A stretch of 64,000 bases of DNA from Sipunculus nudus (taxonomy: Eukaryota; Annelida; Sipuncula; Golfingiida; Sipunculidae), in assembly GCA_026874595.1 (NCBI GenBank), contig CM049321.1, forward strand, positions 9,484,979-9,548,978, read 5' to 3'. Numbering within the stretch: position 1 is the first letter of the stretch; each line of letters begins with the position of its first letter. Below, in pieces: positions 32,732-43,259 of the stretch. The notes beneath the pieces are model-generated. The model ran no database searches. It was not told where the DNA came from and saw nothing but the letters and a program-made list of their open reading frames with translations. Made by a program: the position numbers and the translations under genes.

Positions 32732-33004
32732 GATCATTTGCAGGTAACCGGGGGGGGGGGGGGGTAGCTTCCCTTGCGATCGCTCGGCGATTGCAAACAT
32801 CTGGTTTTTTATGGATTGTACAAACAGTTGTAATAATTACTAGGAGGAACTCTCCATGGCTCAGATGGTGGCGTTCGGTAGTCTTTATAGGTGTAATCGC
32901 TTTTTTAACTAATCTTAACCTGTTTGTACATCTGTAATAATCTATCTTGGTTTGGAATACGTGACAGGGCACACGCTTATAGTTTCATTTATATAATATC
33001 CTAG

Positions 33005-33213
33005 TGTCAGGTAACTACCGCACCTGCGGGTCCTGGGTGTGTAATCATCCCCATTACTGAGTCATAACATGGAGGAACTCGCCAAATTTTGCATTCGTTT
33101 GTGATACAGACGTAATACACGGCTGTGGGGCAAAGCCTTCCAATTATGCAGAGCGCTCACTCTGGATGGGGGCTGACCATGAAAAATCTCACCGCTTTTC
33201 GGCTGGGCCCCGG

Positions 33214-33215
<2 letters not shown>
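33005..33215 (+). repeat. Dispersed repeat, copy 1 (related to 44,786-45,065)
   Basis: Shares CCGCACCTGCGGGTC..., TGGATGGGGGCTGACC and TGAAAAATCTCACCGCTT with 44.8-45.0 kb in the same orientation. It is cut by the (AT)n tract at 33,216. Likely a SINE-type body. Confidence 0.5.

Positions 33216-33282
<67 letters not shown>
33216..33282. repeat. (AT)n microsatellite at inner edge of arm A'
   Basis: About 66 bp AT, mirroring 29,479-29,529. Confidence 0.95.
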
Positions 33283-33285
<3 letters not shown>

Positions 33286-33715
33286 CTTGTTTAAACACTT
33301 TATCATCCTATTTAAACACTGATTCAACAAAAGGATTAACATGAACTATGGCCATATTTCGCTCATATTAGCTTGGTCACCGTTTTAAACAGATAATCAT
33401 TATGGGATCCAGTGATTTTTCATACTTGAATGACTGCACATTCGTGTCACGAGTAGTCAATATTTGAAATGTCTAAGTTAATTTGCATGGAATTTGAATT
33501 CTAAAATTATTGGAGGTTTTACCCACCTTCGATTTTATTACAATATGGGCCGTTTTACCCTCTTGCAATTTTATTACAATATGGGCAGGGTGTGGTTATT
33601 ACAATATGGGCCGTTTTTTATTACATTATGGGCCATTATTACATTATGGGTCGTTTTTATTACAATATGGGCCGTTATTACATTATGGGCCGGTAATTAC
33701 ATTATGGGTCGTAAC
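33283..33715 (-). repeat. Palindrome arm A' (right)
   Basis: Reverse complement of 29,137-29,478 (GACCAAGCTAATATGAGCG, GTGACACGA) with an expanded set of about nine monomers, ending ATTATGGGTCGTAAC. D' abuts it head to tail. Confidence 0.8.
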
Positions 33716-35473
33716 AAGGTCAATAGTGTAAAAAAAATGAAGTTTACAAGACTATGATTAAATTCATGTCAAATTTACGTAAACATCATAAATGTTGACT
33801 GTTTCACCGGATGTCTATTAAGACTGCATCTCTTATACTAATGAGGAACTAAAATGGCTCTTATTTTAGAAGGTATATTCCCAAACGACATATCGCCTGT
33901 TTGGATTCATTCTTGAGCATAGACGTGTTATTACAATATGGGCCGTTTTTCCCACTTGCCGTTTTTATTACAATATGGGTAAGGTATGATTATTACAATA
34001 TGGGTCGTTTTTATTACAATATGGGCCGTTTTTTCATTATTGGCCGTTTTTACAGTATGGGCCAGGTTTAATACAATATGGGCAGGGTAAGTTTATTACA
34101 TTATGGATCGTTTTTATTAGGACCCCGCTTGACAAGCGGTGCCCTATAGTGATTACCGTGTCAGTCCGTCCTTCCTTCCTTCACCCATCCGTCCTTCCGT
34201 ACTTCCGTCCTTCCGTCAGTGACACTTTCTTTTGGCACGCGTTAACTCAACAACAACATACTGCAATTTTCCCAAATTCATAGGGATGATTGGTATCAAT
34301 GTTTGCTCTAAACCTATCGAATTACAGACTTGTCGGAATTCAAATATGGCCGCCACAGCCCAATCGCTGATTTTCTTTCGTGCGCGATAACTCAACAACA
34401 ACCTACTGCAGCTTTCCCCAATGCATAGGGATGATTGGTACCTATGACGTCTCCAGTCCTGTAAAATTACAGACTTGTCGGAATTCATATATGGCCGCCA
34501 CAGCCCAATCGCTGATTTTCTTTCGCACGCGATAACTCAACAACAACATACTGCAGCTTTCCCATATGCACAGGATTGTTTGGTACCTATGAGGGCTACA
34601 GACCTATTGAATAACAGATCTGTCTGAATTCCAATATGGCCTCCACAGCCCGATCGCTGATTTTCTTTCGTGCGCGATAACTCAACAATAACCTACTGCA
34701 GCTTTCCCAAATTCACAGTGATGATTGGTACTTATGACGTCTCCAGTCCTGTAGAATTACAGACCTGTCGGAATTCCAATATGGCCGCCACAGCCGATTT
34801 TTTTTCGTGTGCGATAACTCAACAACAATCTCCTGCAGCTTTCCCAAATGCACAGGGATGTTTGGTACCTATGAGGGCTCCAGACCTATTGAATAACAGA
34901 TCTGTCTGAATTCCAATATGGTTTCCACAGCCCGATCGCTGATTTTCTTTCGTGCGCGATAACTCAACAACAACCTCCTGCAGCTTTCCCAAATTCACAG
35001 TGATGATTGGTACCTGTAAGGACCTCTTGAATTACAGACCTGTTGGAATTTCAATATGGCCGCCACTGTCCAATTGCTGATTATCTTTCTTGCATGATAA
35101 CTAAACAACAATTACTTTAGCTCTACTGAATTTACAGGCATCATTGGTCCCTATGAGGGCTCCAGACCTATCGAATTACAGACTTGCTCAAAATCAAATA
35201 TGGCTAACAGACTACATTCGGTGATTTTCTTTTGCACACATTATATCAGACATATCTTCTTTAATCCAGTATGATTTTTTCCCTCATGCATATTGATAAA
35301 AATCTGTTTCTGTTTCTGATATTTTTCAAATTTAACTTAATGTTTACCCATATGTAAACTTGTCCAGCACTAGCAGAAAAGCGGGGCCCTCTGAGGACTA
35401 TTGTCCGACCACATCTAGTTACAATATGTTCCGTTATTGCATTATGTGTCGGTTTTTACATTATGGGTCGTAC
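33716..35473 (-). repeat. Element D', inverted copy of D, interrupted
   Basis: 33,716-34,116 and 35,419-35,473 together are the reverse complement of 31,683-32,148 (including ACGACATATCGcCTGTT and the monomer array), ending ATTATGGGTCGTAC. The gap is filled by the 1,299-bp element at 34,120-35,418. Confidence 0.8.
34120..35418 (+). mobile_element. Pearl-like element nested in D' (1,299 bp)
   Basis: Because it interrupts a sequence known uninterrupted elsewhere, its borders are well set: TTA (34,117-34,119) and TTA (35,419-35,421) flank it as a 3-bp duplication. The left end begins GGACCCCGCTTGACAAGCGG, where CCGCTTG/CAAGCGG forms a hairpin, followed by CCCTATAGTGATTACCG and a GTCCTTCC microsatellite. 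Then come seven to eight core repeats of 136-146 bp (AACTCAACAACAAC at 34,243, 34,389, 34,533, 34,679, 34,815, 34,961; diverged at 35,099). A GCGGGGCCC block lies near the right end, which finishes CATCTAG. Same architecture as the elements at 9.7 and 18.3 kb, but a different core. Confidence 0.7.
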
Positions 35474-36735
35474 CACATGGCTTCTTAGCCGGACAAATCA
35501 GACCCTTCTGTCGGACCGATTATAACGAATTTCGGGGGAGTGCACTTTTCAGTGCGTCGCACCCAGGATTGTAACCGCGATTTCCCGATTCCAGCTTATA
35601 TACGGGCGCTGACGTCAAATTATCCCATTATCTGCATACCAAAGCGTCGGAGCACCTCCAGAGACAAAAGTACAAAAAACAAGGGTACAGGTTCGCGGTC
35701 ACTTAAGGCTACCGTATGAATGTTCTAACAGGAACCGGTCTGGACAAGGGTTTTAACAACCTCAAACTGCACTGGCCTGAATCCGAAACCTGACACTGCG
35801 ACTCCCCATTCCTTCGTTAACATCCTGACATAAACGAAAACCCCCACTAATAAAAAAAGATAATTACAGTCTTCTGGTGACAGGTGTAATGTATTGGTCT
35901 CCCGGCGTTTATAAGAATTAGTCACACTTAAATTATTATAATATTTTTTTATGAATTTCCAAATTCAAAATTATACACATTTCGCGTCGGGATGTCTAAA
36001 TAACCCTATACTCATCTCTCCTGACTCGGATAGGATTATTGCAACTTGAAAGATTTTTATGATCTTACATGTTTTTTTCAAGTTTGACCTTTATTTTTCT
36101 TAAGTGATGCAACATCTCCATGATAGTAATTGTGACCTCTAATTAACAAGGCATTTGTGTTTTAAGAGCCTCCTCACCTGGCTGGGTTGATATATATTTT
36201 TCGTTAACTTTGTGATTTTGATTAATTCTACGATTTCTCATGTTATTCAATGCATGTTATTGTCATGCATTCTCACGCTTCAATTTGGCGGGCGATTTGT
36301 TCCTCTTACGATTCTTTATTTCAGGTCACTAAATAAAATCTGTCCTCAATAATTCTTGGAAATGAAAAAGAACTTTCCCAAAGACCTAATTGTATACATT
36401 GCAGTATTCAGAGCTTACAAAGACCTCGATTTTGAACCAGGTGATTTAGATCGGTAACCGCCTGTACCACGTAACTGTGACTTCCTTCCTATTCTAATAA
36501 ACATAGGGTTGAACCCGGAAGAAATTGCAACAGAAATGAAACTAGCTGCATTTTCCTCAGAAACTTCTGGAGTATAACATATCAAAAGTCTCTAAAAAAG
36601 TCACATTGGTGAAAGTCATTTAATATGATGATTTTAATTGGCAAATTAACGATTAAGTTTTACTTTACTCATCTGCATATTGTCATATTAAGCTTTGTCT
36701 TTACCTGTATAAATAATCCATCATATGAAAGATCT
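35474..36735. other. Stretch without firm gene; unassigned frame at 35,725-35,925
   Basis: A minus-strand frame of 66 codons at 35,725-35,925 (LFLLVGVFVYVRMLTKEWG) is not recognised. A TGACGTCA palindrome (35,610-35,617) and TATATA lie near 35,600, so promoter activity is conceivable but unsupported. Otherwise AT-rich. Confidence 0.35.
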
Positions 36736-36740
36736 CTTCA

Positions 36741-37730
36741 TTGCCTTTCTATTGAATCTAACTAAGATATAAATTTACCAACAATAACGATTTTATAGAT
36801 ATTAATAAGAAGAGGGCTCGACAATAACACTTGCCCACTTGCTTGAGGGGTTTGAAAAAAATCGTGAGAACGACTTGCCCCTGTGTCTGGAAGTTGCCAG
36901 ATGGGCCTACGATATATAAGACCATGCCCTTGAGACAGCCCAAGGGAATGCCACAATACAAGATTTAAACCATATAGAAATATAGGAAAAATGGATATTT
37001 TATATCACGACATGAATCATGAGAGATAACAAGTTGTCGACATCAAGGAATATTTAGCATTTAGATGATATTCAATTCCTCATCATTGCCTGTCTATTGA
37101 ATTTGATTTAGTTGTACATTTTACCAATAATAACAATTCTAAGTATATTGGCTAGGGCAGGCCCAATCGACAGGGGCCTGGAAAGCTGACCTGTAAAATG
37201 CCCGGCCTTGTCCGCTGGCGATCGGGGTTCGATACAAAGCGCTCCCATGAGAATGGGTTGTGGTTGCCCGTCCAAGGTCGGTGGGTCTCTCCGGGTTCTC
37301 CGGCTTCCTCCACCTCTCTCACTATGATCTTTAACTCTATCAGTGTCTTCTAATTTCACCTTAAATATCTTAATGTCAAACCGATTCAATCTGTCAATCT
37401 TAGTCCTCTCTGAGGGAGCCAGTGCGGGTCGGATTTTCCGGAGACCTGTGACTGGCTCGGGCGCCGACTTCACTTTCAGTCAGTCAGGCCCCGCTCGACA
37501 CTATCACTTGCCCATTTGCCTAAGGGGGTTAGAAATATCATAAAAGAAACCTGCCCGGAAATCTGGAAGTTTCCCGCTGGGTCTACGATGCCCTTCAGAC
37601 AGTCCAAGGGTATATCAGACACAGGATAAATTATAGAGACATATAGGAGCAGGGGATGTTTCATACCATAATATGTATGATGAGGGATATATGGTTTTCG
37701 ACATCTCGGAATACTTAGCATTTAAACCAT
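36741..37730. repeat. Approximately 345-bp tandem duplication, second copy split by a SINE
   Basis: Copy 1 runs 36,741-37,085 and copy 2 from 37,086 to about 37,730. Shared landmarks: CATTGCCT.TCTATTGAAT, TTTACCAA.AATAAC, CACTTGCCCA.TTGC, CTGGAAGTT, CAGCCCAAGGG or CAGTCCAAGGG, ATATTTAGCATTTA. Copy 2 carries about 345 extra bp (37,150-37,492). Confidence 0.65.
37150..37492 (+). mobile_element. tRNA-derived SINE
   Basis: A B box GGTTCGATACA lies at 37,226-37,236 and a tRNA-like stretch precedes it. After it comes CTCTCCGGGTTCTCCGGCTT at about 37,290, a CTCCGG-rich core that recurs in the SINE at 44.16 kb. The insertion is visible as extra sequence relative to the first copy of the surrounding duplication, which supports mobility. 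No coding capacity. Confidence 0.6.
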
Positions 37731-37734
37731 GCTT

Positions 37735-38465
37735 AATCCCACTTCAACTTCAATGAGTTGCAAATTAATATGTGGAGCCCTGCAAATCCTTCAATAAGTA
37801 AAACTTTGTTTATTGCACTAACTTTAATAATAAGGTCAACGCATAAGAAAATAAAGTTATATTAAAGTTAAATATATATATATACGTCATCCTCCCTTCT
37901 CAGTAAAGATGTGTGTTGTACTATCTGGTCATCACAATAAAAAAAAAACTACTATCCATCGAGACAGTTGGGAACACTAAACAGGCAGGACAAAGGAATG
38001 ACAATACTTATACTCAAATTCTTTCTTCTTATTACCTTCAACATTTACTCAGTCGGAGCTCCTACTTCAATTTTTTTTAAAGTGATTTAAACAAATGAAA
38101 ACATAAATCAAGATATCTAATTTATGTTGACTGATTTTTTTTAACCTTTTCCTTTCAGAAAAGGAATGCACTTAGAAACAACTTTAAAAATATATCTCTT
38201 TAATTGTTTTAAGGCTTAAATATTATATATTATATTTTCATAACATTAAAATCAGATTTATTTATTTACTCTTCCATAAGTGAATGCCTTGAACAACATT
38301 TATGGTGGTCACGAATTATTTCGAATATTATCTGATCCCAGTGATTTATTATAAAATTAATAGTGAGGCATAGCGCCCCAGAAATATTTTGAAGCAAACA
38401 ATCAGAAAAAAAGCAAAGTCCAGATATGGTTACATTTATATGTTGCAATAAATTATTTCAATAAA
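37735..38465. other. AT-rich stretch without recognisable gene
   Basis: No feature supported. Confidence 0.5.
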
Positions 38466-38990
38466 ATATGAGGCATACGCGGAGATACGCAATTCATGCG
38501 CGATATACGAATTTCATTCGTCGCTATGCACAGCGAGTGGGGGCCGGGATGGGCATACGTGAACATACGCGAAAACGATTTTGCGCTGCACAAAATTTTT
38601 CCTCTTTTTAGATTAACGCAATCTATGCGTAGTTTACGTAGTTTATACGCAATTCTTACGCAATTCATGCGTAATTCATACTTGCATGTACGCGATACAT
38701 ACGAGATTGTTACGCAAAATCGGCGATTTTCACGCCCGTTCCGCGTATGTCCGCGTATGTTTAACGAACCTTTCACGCATATAACAGGCATGTATCGCAG
38801 TTGTATCACTTGTATATCGCGTATACCGCTAAGAACTACGCACATTGCGCATTAACCACTTATAAAAACAGATGAACTACGCTTGATTTACGCTAGAATC
38901 ACTCAAGCTTCACGAACGAATCGCGTATGGGGACAGGGTAGATAAACCGGCCGATTTCGGACCGCTGAACCAGTCTGCATCACGCCGCCC

Positions 38991-39390
38991 ATGAGTCCAC
39001 ATCTCTGTTCAATGAGATACTGGAGAGGAGACCATGAACCCCCAGTCCTTGCCTTCCTCCTGCAGCAGCATAACAACGAACTGGTCCAGCTCCAGCAGAT
39101 CCTGCACCGGAGGCAGAGAAGAAGGCGTGGGAGAAGACACAGGGTCGCCTGGGTGAGGCCTTGGATTGGAAGAAGAGTAGAACTTGGGATCTATGACAGA
39201 TTGATGGTAGAGATGAGAAATGAAGATCCAAGATCCTTCCATAAATTCATCCGGATGCCGCCTGCAATGTACGACGAGATCGTGGAGAGGCTGACACCAA
39301 GAATAACGAAACAGACCACCAACTGGCGACCACCCCTTGATCCTGGACTCAGGATGGCACTGACCCTACGCCACCTTGCCTCTGGTTGGT
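38991..39390 (+). pseudogene. PIF/Harbinger (HARBI1-like) transposase, N-terminal part
   Basis: The frame starts at ATG 38,991. After a basic region (RRQRRRRGRRHR) come AWVRPWIGRR, YDRLMVEMRNEDPRSFHKF, RMPPAMYDEIVERLTPRI and RMALTLRHLASG. That series, W(V).P...R...G....L..EL, then F..(F/Y)(L/I)RM....(F/Y)..I..L, then R..L.LR.LA(S/T)G, is how HARBI1-type DDE nucleases begin. The frame is lost after about residue 125, where sequence from the minus-strand gene takes over, and the catalytic D-D-E region is absent. Not functional. Confidence 0.7.
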
Positions 39391-39633
39391 TGGGAGGGTC
39401 CAGCATCATAGGCAGGATCTTGTTGGGAAGCATCACCATCGGCACCAGGAGCTTGTTGGGGGAGCATCACCATGGGCACCTTGACTACCACCAGTAGCTT
39501 CGGGAAGATCATCGGACGGGGGGGGGGGGGGAGGGGGGGTTGGAGATCTTGGCTAAGGAACTCGGGCCTTCCTCTTCCTCCCTGCCTTCCGTTGGCTCGA
39601 CCTCGATGACTGTGCACGTTTCTTCGCCGGCAT
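39380..39633 (-). pseudogene. Remnant of the second Harbinger protein (Myb/MADF-like partner)
   Basis: Minus strand from 39,633 opens with MPAKKRAQSSRSSQRKAGRK, a basic start that fits the DNA-binding partner protein of Harbinger elements, and stops at 39,553-39,555. Downstream, across the G-run at 39,518-39,537 and a frame change, an acidic low-complexity linker continues (GADGDASQQDPAYDAGPSQP). The Myb-type domain is missing. Identification leans on its position opposite the transposase. Confidence 0.35.
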
Positions 39634-40189
39634 AATCACGCATTCCTGAAAGGATCTTGAAACGATGCAGATGTTCACTCGTCAGTGGTCTTCGTGGTTG
39701 TTTTTTATCTTTATTTTATGGTGTCCAGTCCGTAATGACTATTTATGAAGAAATGCAGCGGCAGCGCGGTGCGGACGCGATACAAACACCCAAAGTCCGC
39801 GGAGCATGCGCGGAACATGCGCGATTCATTAGTGATTCATACGCGATCTATACGCGGAGCATGCGCTATTCATTCGTGCTTTGCATGAATCATGCGTGGA
39901 TCATACGCAGTTCTTTCGTGATTCATCCGTGGGAATTATTTAGGAATTTGGCTTTTCCGTGGATATGCGTGTTCTTTGCGCAGTTTCTTTGTATTTCGTG
40001 CGTAGTTTATGCGTCGTTCTTGCGTGATTCATCTGTCAAAATTACACGCATAACCCCCAACTTTTCTATTTTTGTCCACGTATGTCCGCGTATAAATCCA
40101 GATTTTTCAATTTTATGCGTACATTATGCGCAATTTATGCGTCAACGGCTGTGTGATACGGCCTCAAGCATATGGCGTTAACTATCTGC

Positions 40190-41005
40190 TTTACTAAAAA
40201 GATTCATTCACCAGGCATTTTCTATACTTTGACAGTAATTTGTGTGTGGATTATCCTCAAACAAGTACTGGCCGATGTCAATGGGGAGAAATAATGAAAT
40301 AATAAAATCCACATTCTTTTAAAACAATGAGTTACTATTTTAAAATATAGCAAAGATACTAGATATTGTATCTTTGGTGACACTGCAGAAATATGTCACT
40401 GTGATCAAACATGGTTAAATGAATATGATCATGGTATTAACTCTGTGAAAATGGTTTAGTACTCTGGATGTTTGTCGGGAATGAAATCAACAACAAACGT
40501 TCATTAATTTGTTTTTTAACAACAGCCTTAATTAAATATTTGTAGAGTATTTTATCAATGGATAAATGAAAATAAGCTGGAAATCTGTGCAAGATGACCA
40601 AATTCCCCGTCATGATGGACTGTGGGAGTGCTTGCTTTGAATTAAGTGGAATCTGAGGCTTACAGAACCTTAGGTTGAGCCTTAGATATTTCGATTTTGC
40701 ATTTACTCATACTCTTTAATAGGAATAAATCAAACAAGAAGACAAAAACTGAGAACTCAGCTTAATTTAATCTTGGAAAAGGTGTATCTTGGTGTAATAA
40801 GGGTTGGTTGAGAGATTCCCATATGTAATCCTGAGCAGTGATGAAAGATTTATGTTATAAGTCAAACTTGACCAAAATATCATCAGGTGATAAGGCTAAC
40901 AAGATATGTCTGCCATGTCATTGGGAATTTGGCATGAGTAGACTTTCAATATAACTTTATTTTTTATGCGTTATCCAAATTGTAGTTAGTACAATATACA
41001 AAATT

Positions 41006-41010
<5 letters not shown>
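40190..41010. other. AT-rich stretch without recognisable gene
   Basis: No feature supported. Confidence 0.5.

Positions 41011-41014
<4 letters not shown>

Positions 41015-41053
<39 letters not shown>
41015..41053. repeat. (AT)n microsatellite with TG tail
   Basis: ACATACATAC leads into AT, followed by a short TG run to about 41,062. The stretch 41,070-41,800 has no supportable gene. Confidence 0.95.
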
Positions 41054-41062
<9 letters not shown>

Positions 41063-41805
41063 CAGGCTGAAAAGTAGAGGGCAAGAGGGGAAAATGTGTA
41101 TGCTATTCAAATTTATCCCGAATTCATTTTTTTGCTCCCCCCCCTCCAAAAAAAATAATAATTATAAAAGTCTCCTTAGTCCATTAGATATAAGAGCATT
41201 CTTTATCCTAATATTTTGAAAGATTTATAAATTAGTCACTATAAATTTACATTCAATTACTATGCTTTACAACACATAATACTCATTTCTCACATTCATT
41301 ATAGCCGAGGGAGTAAGTCTTCTGAACACTTTCTAGTTCTATATGCCAAAACATCCGTAACCACTGGAAACTCGAAAATCTGATTGCTTCACATGTGCTG
41401 CTCATTTTTGGTTGACCTCTGACCTTTCCCGCTTGCACAGTGTTAATCTGTGCGTCTGTTTTCACATATGAACCGAAACATTTAGGGATTTGTTTGACGA
41501 ATCGGGCTGAAATTTTGAATGAGTGTAGCTCTTCGATAGCTTTATATCAAAACCCTGGGTTAAAAGCACTCATATCTCTGCAGTGGTTTGACATATCCGC
41601 CTGCAAATTTTGCATGTGTATACATCTTGGATAGAGTTCTCGTTAATATGACAGGTAGCGCCTCCTACAATCATGTGTACGTTACAGACATCCATGCTAG
41701 TATCTCAGGGCTGGTATGATGTTGAGTTCCTATGGGTGAGGTATACATCAATATTAAAAGAACCACGGCTATTAAACAGGTAGAGCCGAAAATATACTAA
41801 CACGT

Positions 41806-42780
41806 TACTACTGAAGAAACTGATATAACTTAGGCCTCGAAACCCAGACAAAGGTTGATAAACAATCTTATAATGTCCGTGACATCCAGCTGTAAGAACC
41901 TGAACGAAACAGTGTTATGTTTTACTTTGAACTGCTGACAGTCCATGCTACGTCTGGACCTGAAAATATTAAGGCCACTCATAAGTGGAGGAAATGTATG
42001 TATACCGTTTATTCATGAAATATGAAGTAGACCCTTGGCAATGAACTAGTAACAATAACCAGGCAAACTGTTGTACTTTAAATAGAGTATCAGTTTAATG
42101 CAGCAGAATTGCAGGCCTACCTGAAAATATATTTATAATTTATTGTTGCATGTAAATATTTTAATGCAAAAAAGGAATCTTAAATTTTTAAAGGATGAAC
42201 TAGATACCCTCTACAACCAGTTATCTGGATATAAAATAAAGAACATGTAATGTTAACATTTATGTAGTTTTACTAAAATTATGAAATGTCCGTTGCTTCA
42301 CTTATTTTTTTTTGTATGGGCTATTTTGTGCCTGGCAGTATCAAATGTCACGTGCATTGTTAAACGTTGCGTTTGGCATCCTTCTGTCTCATTGCAAAAC
42401 AAGATGTGACCACATATTTACAGCTTTTTTTTTATTTATGTCATCAGATGATGTTTGCAAAGCAGTTGAACGAATATGTATGTACTCAGCAAGAAAATAA
42501 TTAGACCTTTGATGAGTAACATGCGTTTGAAAGGTGTCACTCGTCCAGCAATGGGTGGACAAAAAAAAGGGTTTTTCAGGACTTAAGCCGGTACACGTTT
42601 AATCTGCTTTTCTGCAACATACTTAAATCTCGGGCTTGCCCAAGCCGGGTTTTGGGGCCTATCTCCCACTTGGGGCTTGAGTCATTTTCATTATTATTGC
42701 AACATGGCCCCGGTGTATAAATACAACGAACAACAACCATGGACAGATGCTGTTCGTTGATTTACTGACACCTTTCAGGG
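41806..42780. repeat. Dispersed repeat, copy 2 of an approximately 1-kb pair
   Basis: Same orientation as 11,380-12,365 and the same series of landmarks. It lacks the (AT)n tract and the open frame of copy 1. At the equivalent of copy 1's TATAAATAG this copy reads TTTAAATAG. Confidence 0.65.
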
Positions 42781-42970
42781 TAAAGGCACATACACGTCAA
42801 GTCTCGCACTCCAAAGATTGCCATATCGTATATGTAACGTTCCCGTGTACACAAATGTGCTATAAATCCCCATAATCACGCATGGATCACCCCTTAAATT
42901 TAATTAATTGTTCTATGTATCGTTGACGAGTTATCCTAAAAATGTCATCAAACGAACAAACAGACAAAGC

Positions 42971-43142
42971 ACACTCTAAGAAAAAAAAAGGGTTCTTGAT
43001 GGTTCTTTTAAGAAGTACAATGTTTCTAGGTAGAACCATGGTTCCATCTAGAACTCTTTCCTTCATAAGGGGTTCCATCTGGCACTTGGAGGTTCGTGCC
43101 CTGACGATAACTTGATACAAGGTTCCAGATGGAACCTGTGTG
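42971..43142. repeat. GGTTC/GAACC-rich palindromic element, MITE-like
   Basis: Starts ACACTCTAAGAAA and ends TGTGT. Contains GAACCATGGTTC, a perfect 12-bp palindrome, and GGTTCCAGATGGAACC plus several further GGTTCC and AGAACC words. The structure resembles palindromic MITEs; no family assigned. Confidence 0.4.
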
Positions 43143-43169
43143 TTGACCGGATATCCCGATGATTAGGAC

Positions 43170-43180
43170 GCGCATGCGCA
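43170..43180. promoter_or_regulatory. NRF-1-type motif GCGCATGCGCA
   Basis: Exact match to the palindromic NRF-1 consensus core common in animal housekeeping promoters. A donor-like GGG|GTAAGAC follows near 43,254, so a non-coding first exon on plus is imaginable. No downstream exon was found up to 44,100, so this is weak. Confidence 0.25.
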
Positions 43181-43259
43181 GGGTATTTGAATTATGAGGT
43201 CAACTGTTCACGGTCGGATGTTTTGATCAATTGGAAGAGGGAATAATTATGGGGTAAGA

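Larger units (their letters stand above)
38469..40166. mobile_element. Internally deleted PIF/Harbinger-like element
   Basis: Both flanks are dense in TACGC/GCGTA words: ATACGCAATTCATGCG types at 38,475-38,940 and their inverted forms (ATGCGCAATTTATGCG) at 39,780-40,145. The ends start TGAGGC and finish GCCTCA, a 6-bp inverted repeat. Inside are a transposase 5' part on plus and a second-protein start on minus, as in two-gene Harbinger elements. The flanks AATA and AGCA do not give a clear 3-bp duplication, so the exact borders are tentative. Confidence 0.6.

Noticed and set aside
31763-34020. Frames with repeated Y-N-M-G or H-Y-G-P phrases
   Set aside because: They arise from the 20-bp non-coding monomer arrays; frames shift between monomers and appear on both strands.
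34120-35418. Helitron with CTAG terminus
   Set aside because: It ends CTAG, but the 3-bp TTA duplication and the hairpin at the opposite end do not fit canonical Helitron insertion between A and T; pearl/HINE-like is kept instead.
39657-40181. A 174-codon plus frame
   Set aside because: Mostly a translation of the GCGTA-rich subterminal repeats of the Harbinger-like element.
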